Assembly: GCA_900543455.1 (NCBI GenBank)
Contig: UQRR01000018.1
Coordinates: 1-27,216 of the forward strand
Reading direction: 5' to 3'
DNA: 27,216 nt
Source of the DNA: an uncultured Dialister sp.
Lineage (GTDB): Bacteria > Bacillota > Negativicutes > Veillonellales > Dialisteraceae
Below, in pieces: positions 21,882 to 27,216 of the stretch (its first letter is position 1; every line of letters starts with the position of its first letter). Both the position numbers and the translations under genes were made by a program. Below the pieces are notes generated by a model. The model was not told the origin of the DNA and did no database searches. It saw nothing but the letters and a program-made list of their open reading frames with translations.

Positions 21882-22008
21882 AGTACACGTATGTAACTCA
21901 GACTTTTTGCAGAAAATCATAGAAATTTCATTTTTTCGCTAAGGAATGTCTGAAAAAACTTTCCGGAACTATCAGAGAGAGGAAAGAAATAGTAAAGGGG
22001 AATTGAAC

Positions 22009-24165
22009 ATGAAAGACATGAAAAAAACAGCGGCTCTTCTGGCGGCTATGGCGCTTCTCGGCGTGGGCAGCGTAAGCGCGGCTGATGCGGTTCCGATGTT
22101 TGCGCTGCAGGGCGTCACGGTCACCGCGACCCGTCAGGCAGAAAGCCTCAAGGATGTACCGGCGAATGTACAGGTCATCACGGAGAAGGACATCAAGCTG
22201 CGCAATGTACAGACTGCTTCTGATGCCGTTGCGATGGCGACCGGCGTCTCTGCATCGAACTCCGTCGAAGGCACGGTGAACCTTCGCGGTTACAGCTCGA
22301 AGAATATCCTCGTCCTTGTCGATGGACAGCAGATGAATACCGCATGGAACGGCGATGTCGACTGGAACATGATCCCTGTCGAGAATATCCGCAAGATCGA
22401 GGTCGTCTCCGGCGGTCAGTCCGCTCTCTACGGCGGTCGTGCGGTAGGCGGCGTCATCAATATCATGACAAAGAGCGAGAAGCGTGACGGCGTCCACGGC
22501 TCCGCGGTCGTCAGCTACGGCAGCCACGGCACGGTGAAACAGGCGTATGCCGTGCATGGGAAGAAGGATAAGCTGTCTTGGGGGACGTTTTACGAGAGCA
22601 AGCAGACGAACGGCTGGAAGAGCTATAACGTCTACCTGAGCCCTGAGAAGGCAGGCTTTCTTACCACAGCTGCCAAACTGGATCCCAGTGCTGATGGTGG
22701 TAAAGTCATTGGGAACCGCGGTCAAAAGCACGCGCTTTCTGAAAATTACGGTTTCAATCTTGGTTACGCTTTCAATGATGATCAAAAGCTGACCTATAAG
22801 TATACCCATGCCATCTATGACTGGCATTATGATGGCGGCGAATCATTCACTGGAGCATGGAAGCAACAATACACGTATCAGGATAAACAAGGAAATAATA
22901 AAATAGGTGTCTTATATTCGGCGGCTGATTTCCTTGGGGATAAAGGATGGCGTACATACAACATGCATTCTCTGACCTATAACGATCAGAAGAACAAAGT
23001 ACATGCGCATTTCGGTATGACGGACTATACCAAAGATGGCTCCACCAAACCGGATAAATCGGTCAATGAAGAGAATTTTAATGGGATAGGTTCAAAAACT
23101 TCATATCCATCCAGATCTTGGGATTTCGATATCAATAAACGCTGGACACTGGATGCGCATACCGTATTAGCCGGTTTTTCGTATGGAATGGATCGCTTTG
23201 ATTATACGAGCTATAAAGAAATCTCTGATTGGAAAAACTGGTTTAGCACTGGAATGGTAAATCAGAAGACAGGTGGCAAAGATAAGTATTGGGCTCTTTA
23301 TGTGCAGGATAAATGGGCATTTGCTCCGAAGTGGACAGCCTACATTGGCGGTCGCTATGATCATTATACTAAGTGTGACGGATACGATAATAAAAATAGA
23401 TCAGTAGATATCACTGATTCGAAATCGTATTCTCAGTTTTCTCCGAAATTGTCCGTAGACTATGCATGGAATAATGATACCAATTTGTATCTCTCCTACG
23501 GAAAATCCTTCAATGCACCAATCCTGTATCAATTATACAGATATTCACCGGGAATGGGTGCATCGGCTAAGCCCATTTATCCGAACCCGTCGCTGAAGCC
23601 TGAAACTACCGATACGTGGGAACTCGGGATGAAGAAAAAAATCAGTAAAAAGACGGATGTTCATGCGGACGTATTCTATGCGAAGACAAAAGACTATATC
23701 GATAAGCCTTTATTTCGGGATGGAAAGCAGTACCAGAACGTCGGCGAAGCCAAGACGCACGGCTTTGAGATCGCGGTGAACCAGAAGCACAGCGACAGCT
23801 GGACTTCCTACATCAATTACACCTGGCAGACGGGCAAGATCAATGGCGATAAGAATTACGACATCCCGCGTCACCTGCTCCATCTCGGTACGACCTTCCA
23901 CAAGGATCCATGGACGGTGAACGTCGACGGCATGTTCATCTCCGATCGCACCGAAGCGGGGATGATCGGTGGACATTTCAAATCACGCGATGCGTACTTC
24001 CTCCTGAACCTCAATACAAACTACCAGTTCAATAAGAATTTCTCCATGCAGTTTGCCATCGAGAATGTCCTCGACCGCGATTACTTCGATGAAGATATTT
24101 CCACGAACCATTACTACATCGGTGATGGCCGCACCTTCACGCTGTCTGCGCGATATACGTTCTAA
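22009..24165 (+). CDS. TonB-dependent outer-membrane receptor
   Basis: Outer-membrane beta-barrel importer of 718 residues that takes up an iron chelate, cobalamin or similar ligand with energy from TonB. Signal peptide MKKTAALLAAMALLGVGSVSA (cleavage about residue 25), a TonB-box-like ALQGVTVTATR, plug domain (about 38-150; LRGYSSKNILVLVDGQQMN, YGGRAVGGVINIMTK), then the barrel ending in the typical ENVLDRDYFDEDISTNHYY and terminal Phe (SARYTF). ATG 22009 is chosen because it gives the signal peptide and follows AAAGGGG by eight bases; an in-frame ATG at 21946 would put 21 polar residues in front. The central part (about 22680-23720) is visibly richer in A+T than both ends. No TonB, ABC importer or heme genes are adjacent, so the ligand is unknown. 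Confidence 0.94.
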   Translation: MKDMKKTAALLAAMALLGVGSVSAADAVPMFALQGVTVTATRQAESLKDVPANVQVITEKDIKLRNVQTASDAVAMATGVSASNSVEGTVNLRGYSSKNILVLVDGQQMNTAWNGDVDWNMIPVENIRKIEVVSGGQSALYGGRAVGGVINIMTKSEKRDGVHGSAVVSYGSHGTVKQAYAVHGKKDKLSWGTFYESKQTNGWKSYNVYLSPEKAGFLTTAAKLDPSADGGKVIGNRGQKHALSENYGFNLGYAFNDDQKLTYKYTHAIYDWHYDGGESFTGAWKQQYTYQDKQGNNKIGVLYSAADFLGDKGWRTYNMHSLTYNDQKNKVHAHFGMTDYTKDGSTKPDKSVNEENFNGIGSKTSYPSRSWDFDINKRWTLDAHTVLAGFSYGMDRFDYTSYKEISDWKNWFSTGMVNQKTGGKDKYWALYVQDKWAFAPKWTAYIGGRYDHYTKCDGYDNKNRSVDITDSKSYSQFSPKLSVDYAWNNDTNLYLSYGKSFNAPILYQLYRYSPGMGASAKPIYPNPSLKPETTDTWELGMKKKISKKTDVHADVFYAKTKDYIDKPLFRDGKQYQNVGEAKTHGFEIAVNQKHSDSWTSYINYTWQTGKINGDKNYDIPRHLLHLGTTFHKDPWTVNVDGMFISDRTEAGMIGGHFKSRDAYFLLNLNTNYQFNKNFSMQFAIENVLDRDYFDEDISTNHYYIGDGRTFTLSARYTF

Positions 24166-24200
24166 TAAGAAATGCAAAATAGCGGTATTTTCCCGTACCG

Positions 24201-24276
24201 TCATTGTGAGCGGAGAAAAACGGAGAATGTGAGACCGCTGGTGCGCGGAACGCATGGGGGATGAGCCGAAGAATCT
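24201..24276 (+). repeat. Diverged copy of the inserted repeat (mosaic M13, left part)
   Basis: GTCATTGTGAGCGGAGAAAA ... GAGCCGAAGAATCTAAACGC is a diverged form of the sequence at 6856-6940. It follows the TonB receptor directly, without the heptamer array on its left. The remaining gap to 24474 holds a terminator and the heptamer block 24404-24480. Confidence 0.55.
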
Positions 24277-24314
24277 AAACGCGAGCAGCGTACTATGAAC
24301 CTGCACCCCAACAT

Positions 24315-24354
24315 AAAAAGCACGTCTGAATCAAAAGATTCAGACGTGCTTTTT
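24315..24354. terminator. Bidirectional intrinsic terminator
   Basis: AAAAAGCACGTCTGAATC and GATTCAGACGTGCTTTTT pair perfectly around AAAA, followed by more T. It separates the convergent TonB receptor (+) and aminopeptidase (-). Confidence 0.92.
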
Positions 24355-24389
24355 TTCGTCATGGATGGTGTCAAGGATGAGCGAATCCG

Positions 24390-24480
24390 ATTTCTCGTAT
24401 CGTCCTAGTCACTAGCCACCAGTCACTAGCCACTAGTCACCAGTCACCAGTCACCAGTCACCAGTCACTAGTCCCTACTC
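24390..24480 (-). repeat. Linker D1 remnant and heptamer array M13
   Basis: TTTCTCGTATCG (24390-24402) is followed by eleven in-phase heptamers from 24404 to 24480 (CCTAGTC, ACTAGCC, four consecutive ACCAGTC, ACTAGTC, CCTACTC). The stop codon of the aminopeptidase (24475-24477) lies in the last unit. Confidence 0.9.
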
Positions 24481-25755
24481 ATAGAATTTCGTCACGGCAT
24501 CTACGAGGTAGGCAGTATCCTTGACGCCGGCCGTCTCATAGGAGGAGTGCATGGCGAGCTGGGGGAGACCGATGTCGACGGTCGGCATGGCGACGACGGT
24601 GTTTGAAATATTCCCTAAGGTAGAGCCGCCGGGGTTGTCACTGTGGTTTGTGAAGGTCTGCGTGGGGATGTCATGGTCTTTGCAGAGCTTCTTGAAGTAG
24701 GCGGCAGAGAAAGCATTGGTCGCATATTTCTGTGCGGCGCTGTACTTGATGACGATGCCGCCATTGATGACGGGACGGTTCACAGGATCCGCGTATTCCG
24801 GATGGTTCGGGTGGACGCTGTGGGCGTTGTCAGCAGAGATCATAAAGCTTCTCGCGATCATGGCCATGGTTTCATCATAGCTGTATCCGAGGGAAGCGGC
24901 GAGACGCTGCAGGGTATTCGCAAGGAAGGTGGAGCCGGCGCCCTGCGAGGTGGCGCTGCCGACTTCTTCATTATCGAAGAGGGCGTAGACGGAGATGTAT
25001 TTCTCCTTCTGTCCCTGCGTGAAGCCGCGGAAGCAGGCGAAGGCGCACTGCAGGTCGTCGAGCTTCGGCGAGGAGATGAATTCTCTCTCTTCGCCCCAGA
25101 TGGCGGCCGGGACGCGGCTGTAGAGGATGAGGTCATGCGCGAGGATGTCTTCAGCTTTCACCTTGGCAGCGGCGGCGATGACGTCCATGAAAGGGGTCTT
25201 GGCGCCGGTCATGCCATAGAGAGGGAGCATGTCCTTCTGCACTTTCCACTCTTTATGCTGGTTCACGCTGCGGTCCATATGAATCGCGACGGAGGGGATG
25301 ACGAGCATGGTGCCATCGATCGCGATGAGCTTCTCCGCAAGGTGGCCGTTCTCCGTGACGAGGAGACGTCCGGCGACGGAGAGCGGACGGTCGAGCCAGG
25401 TCGACATGATCATGCCGCCGTAGCCCTCGACATTGAGCTTCACATACGGGCCATCTGCGATTTCCGGATTCTCTTTGATCTTGAAGGTCGGAGAGTCGCA
25501 GTGCGAGGCAGTGATATGGAAGGCTTCTGCGCCTTCTTCCGGCACGGTGAAGGCCATGAGGGCGCTGCCATTTCTGGTGACGACGTACTTGCCGCCCTTC
25601 TCGATCTGCCAGGTGTCTTCTTCGCGGATTTCCGTGAAGCCTGCGTAGAGGAGCGCTGCCTTGATGCCGCGGACGGCATGGAAGGTGGAGGGGGACTTGG
25701 CGATGAAATGGATGAGGTCGCGGCTGATGTCATCTGCGGTGATTGGCTGTTCCAT
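24475..25755 (-). CDS. M18 family aminopeptidase
   Basis: Cytoplasmic dizinc exopeptidase that removes N-terminal, often acidic, residues from peptides. Family blocks are ITASHCDSP (His85), SSPKLDDLQ (Asp233/234), FDNEEVGS (Glu263/264), ISADNAHSVHPNHPEY (Asp309) and AMHSSYETAG (His403), which cover the metal ligands and the catalytic Glu. 426 residues is normal for the bacterial form (ApeB/DAP2-like). The ATG overlaps the stop of the upstream secreted-protein gene by one base (TAATG), so the two are translationally coupled. The stop lies in a heptamer array. Confidence 0.95.
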   Translation of the reverse strand: MEQPITADDISRDLIHFIAKSPSTFHAVRGIKAALLYAGFTEIREEDTWQIEKGGKYVVTRNGSALMAFTVPEEGAEAFHITASHCDSPTFKIKENPEIADGPYVKLNVEGYGGMIMSTWLDRPLSVAGRLLVTENGHLAEKLIAIDGTMLVIPSVAIHMDRSVNQHKEWKVQKDMLPLYGMTGAKTPFMDVIAAAAKVKAEDILAHDLILYSRVPAAIWGEEREFISSPKLDDLQCAFACFRGFTQGQKEKYISVYALFDNEEVGSATSQGAGSTFLANTLQRLAASLGYSYDETMAMIARSFMISADNAHSVHPNHPEYADPVNRPVINGGIVIKYSAAQKYATNAFSAAYFKKLCKDHDIPTQTFTNHSDNPGGSTLGNISNTVVAMPTVDIGLPQLAMHSSYETAGVKDTAYLVDAVTKFYE

Positions 25756-26138
25756 TATTTCTTATGTCCTACTTTTTTCTGATATACGTCTTCTGCCATC
25801 TTGGCACGGGCACGGATGACCGGGTTCGAAGAGTTGACGGAGGTCGGAGTGAAGTTGCTCTTGTAGTGGAGCTTCTTCGTTTCCTTTTCCATTTCGACGA
25901 CCTGGATGGTGCCGGCGGTGCGGTCATAGGCGTAGGTGTAGGTGCAGGTGCCGCCTTCGATGGCTTCGATGGCGACGAAGTTCAGGATCTCATGACCATT
26001 CGTGGTCTTCTTGATGCTGGTCTCCTGCATGTCGATGGTGGTGGTGTCGTTATATTTCCAGAGGCTTTCTGCGGAAACGGACATAGAGCCGGCAGCGATA
26101 GCAGCGGCAGCTGCCAGGGCGATCATCATTTTTTTCAT
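25755..26138 (-). CDS. Hypothetical secreted protein (127 residues)
   Basis: Exported protein of unknown function. Signal peptide MKKMMIALAAAAAIAAGSMSVSA with cleavage before Glu24; there is no lipobox. The mature part is about 104 residues, rich in Thr and Lys, with beta-strand-like stretches (GGTCTYTYAYDRTAGTIQVVEMEK) and a basic end. It has one cysteine. ATG 26138 has AAAGAGAG eight bases upstream; a GTG nine bases earlier is in frame. It precedes and is coupled to the M18 aminopeptidase gene. The coupling suggests shared expression, but a periplasmic protein and a cytoplasmic peptidase are not an obvious functional pair. Confidence 0.82.
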   Translation of the reverse strand: MKKMMIALAAAAAIAAGSMSVSAESLWKYNDTTTIDMQETSIKKTTNGHEILNFVAIEAIEGGTCTYTYAYDRTAGTIQVVEMEKETKKLHYKSNFTPTSVNSSNPVIRARAKMAEDVYQKKVGHKK

Positions 26139-26201
26139 AGCAATCACTCTCTTTCGTGAATGGATGACTGGAAGTCATTCTTTGTTTGCAGTGCTGGATT
26201 T

Positions 26202-26210
26202 ATTATAGCA
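26202..26210 (-). promoter_or_regulatory. Extended -10 promoter of the secreted-protein/M18 operon
   Basis: On the minus strand TGCTATAAT gives a perfect -10 with a TGN extension and no clear -35, the same form as at 8371. It stands about 65 bases before the ATG. Confidence 0.65.
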
Positions 26211-26313
26211 TAAAAATGAATGGTGGGCTTGAAGTTCAAGAACCTTAACGAGGCTGATGCGGCCCATGATTTTTATCGCAGTTCCTTATGCCAAGAGTAT
26301 GAATGCGTAATGC

Positions 26314-26342
26314 TTGACATTGTATACCGGAATGGATAGAAT
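26314..26342 (+). promoter_or_regulatory. Promoter of the toxin-antitoxin operon
   Basis: TTGACA and TAGAAT with an exact 17-base spacer, 22 bases before the antitoxin start. The spacer contains the small palindrome GTATAC, which could be part of an operator for the antitoxin complex, but no longer repeat is seen. Confidence 0.8.
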
Positions 26343-26364
26343 GAGGGTGAAAGGCGGTGGTCTT

Positions 26365-26640
26365 ATGGCAACAGCAGCTACACAGATCCGAATTGATGCG
26401 GATACGAAACGACAGGCGGCAGCACTTTTCAGCGAGTTGGGACTCGATATGTCTGGCGCAGTGAACCTGTTTCTTCGTCAGTGCGTTCTTCGTGGAGGAC
26501 TTCCTTTTGCAGTGGAAATGCCGCGATATAATCAGGAAGCATTAGCTGCAATGGAGGAGGGACGACGAATTGCTCGTGATCCGAGTGTTAAAGGCTATAC
26601 GAATATGGCTGATTTGAAAAAAGCATTGGAGCAGGAGTAA
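26365..26640 (+). CDS. RelB/DinJ family antitoxin
   Basis: Antitoxin of a type II system, 91 residues. The N-terminal ribbon-helix-helix (ATQIRIDADTKRQAAALFSELGLDMSGAVNLFLRQ) should bind its own promoter. The C-terminal part (PRYNQEALAAMEEGRRIARDPSVKGYTNMADLKKALEQE) has the usual toxin-neutralising form. ATG 26365 has AAAGGCGG about seven bases upstream. The toxin ATG follows after one base. The toxin gene is interrupted by a mobile element, so this antitoxin is probably an orphan that may still repress its promoter or neutralise toxins encoded elsewhere. Confidence 0.92.
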   Translation: MATAATQIRIDADTKRQAAALFSELGLDMSGAVNLFLRQCVLRGGLPFAVEMPRYNQEALAAMEEGRRIARDPSVKGYTNMADLKKALEQE

Positions 26641-26641
26641 C

Positions 26642-27083
26642 ATGTACCTTGTCAAATTCACTTCAGCATACAAGAAGAGCTACAAGCTGATGCGAAAACG
26701 CGGGTTCGACGTCTCACTTTTGGATGAAGTGGTAGAGACTTTGATGCAGGGGGCTGCACTTGAGCCTCGGTATCGCGACCATGGATTGTCAGGACGTTTT
26801 CTCGGGAAACGCTGATTAAATCACAGAATCAGATTTCATATGGATTTTTATACATAGCGTCGTCGACATCCTCCTTAAATAGCTCGCTATTCGCGTCGAA
26901 TGTCTCCTCGCTCTGTATAAAAATCCAAGAATGAAATCCGATAACGATTTAATCAGTGTTTCCCTGGGATTTCGGGAATGTCATGTGAAGCCGGACTGGC
27001 TTCTGGTTTACTTGATTGAGGATGATATTCTCACACTGACGTTGATTGACACAGGCTCTCATGCCGATATCTTCCGCATGTAA
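26642..27083 (+). pseudogene. YafQ/RelE-type toxin gene interrupted by the palindromic element
   Basis: The first part (26642-26804) encodes MYLVKFTSAYKKSYKLMRKRG ... YRDHGLSGRFLG; reading then enters the element and stops at TGA 26813 after 57 residues. The second part (26964-27083) continues exactly where the first stops: LGFRECHVKPDWLLVYLIED ... DTGSHADIFRM. Joining across the element and one copy of the 4-bp duplication restores a 92-residue frame without loss. Compared with YafQ of E. coli, the active-site residues are all there: His in YRDH, His in ECHV, Asp in KPDW, His in TGSH and Phe in DIF. The break is therefore recent, and toxin activity should be lost because the catalytic half is not translated with the start. 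Confidence 0.93.
26805..26963 (+). mobile_element. Complete 159-bp palindromic MITE-like element (copy D) inside a toxin gene
   Basis: Ends GGAAACGCTGATTAAATC and GATTTAATCAGTGTTTCC, length 159 as in copies B and C. Flanks are CTCG (26801-26804) and CTGG (26964-26967), a 4-bp duplication with one mismatch. Removing the element and either flank copy restores the toxin frame (Phe-Leu-Gly-Phe). Internally it is closest to copy B (ATACATAGCGTCGTCGACATCC shared). Confidence 0.93.
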
Positions 27084-27216
27084 AAAAAGGCGATGTGAAA
27101 TAACGATCATCTCATTTTCGCGTTCAATCTGCCGCGGGGGACTTGCAGCTCTCATAGGAGTGACCGGGAAACCTTATCCCAGCTGTCTTTCATGCCATAG
27201 TCACCCTATCCGCCCC
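27084..27216. other. Region after the toxin remnant, nothing recognised
   Basis: I see no gene, terminator or repeat I can support. A short minus-strand frame (ATG at 27155) overlaps the toxin remnant and has no family resemblance. The window ends within a possible intergenic region. Confidence 0.4.

Noticed and set aside
21882..22008. Cobalamin riboswitch or Fur box in the leader of the TonB receptor
   Set aside because: No B12-box-like core or 19-bp Fur palindrome could be recognised by eye. A covariance-model scan (Rfam RF00174) would be the decisive test.
24643..25782. Long plus-strand open frame (379 codons) opposite the M18 aminopeptidase
   Set aside because: The minus strand has all M18 metal-ligand motifs. 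The plus-strand frame is a GC-driven shadow with low-complexity Asp/Glu/Val/Gly composition.
1..27216. tRNA, rRNA, prophage or integrase genes
   Set aside because: I looked for cloverleaf-like and conserved rRNA sequence and for integrase or phage proteins and saw none; a tRNAscan run would be needed to exclude tRNAs fully.

Overview
The window reads as chromosomal DNA of a diderm Firmicute (class Negativicutes, Dialister/Megasphaera/Selenomonas-like). It has outer-membrane functions (a TonB-dependent receptor and a lipid A/phosphoethanolamine transferase-type sulfatase). These sit among Firmicute-style genes: a Cof-type HAD phosphatase, the ACT-domain/PFL (DUF711) pair, a Clostridia-type zinc-binding lipoprotein, and strong AAGGAG ribosome binding sites. 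The class-level assignment is inference; I cannot name the species.

Layout. 1-1600: end of a palindromic mobile element, an AEC-family permease (+), a half element, a terminator and a complete 159-bp element. 1596-3631 (-): a D-2-hydroxyacid dehydrogenase and an EamA/DMT permease. 3957-4763 (+): a Cof-type HAD phosphatase. 4922-6750 (-): an OmpR-type response regulator and its sensor kinase. 7214-7981 (-): exonuclease III. 8435-10077 (+): the ACT-domain/PFL operon. 10333-11670 (-): a MATE exporter. 12010-15191 (+): a Fur-family (Zur-like) repressor followed by a zinc-type ABC importer. Its promoter lies between two identical 21-bp palindromes. 15418-17454 (+): an alkaline-phosphatase-fold membrane transferase. 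17721-19597 (+): trmB and a FtsW/RodA (SEDS) protein. 19907-20666 (-): two unrecognised small genes under one promoter. 20909-21535 (+): Maf. 22009-24165 (+): a TonB-dependent receptor. 24475-26138 (-): a small secreted protein and an M18 aminopeptidase. 26365-27083 (+): a DinJ/YafQ-type toxin-antitoxin pair whose toxin gene is split by another copy of the 159-bp element.

The most unusual material lies between the genes. Nearly every boundary between transcription units, but no boundary inside an operon, carries a mosaic of short modules. These are 7-bp tandem repeats of several related sequences, a GC-rich hairpin, and two alternative linkers, in either orientation. Because the unit length is seven and many units contain TAG, TGA or TAA, an array stops translation in every frame. 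Four genes end inside such arrays. A second repeat layer is a 159-bp, end-to-end palindromic element with GGAAACRCTGATT termini and 4-bp target duplications (CTAA, TTAA), which looks like a MITE moved by an IS5-type transposase. Three full copies, one copy cut by the window edge, one nested remnant and one half copy are present. The toxin gene was broken by one of them.

Genes that work together: zur with znuABC (zinc homeostasis), the two-component pair, the ACT/PFL pair, the secreted protein translationally coupled to the M18 peptidase, and the antitoxin with its broken toxin. The remaining genes are single housekeeping or transport units.
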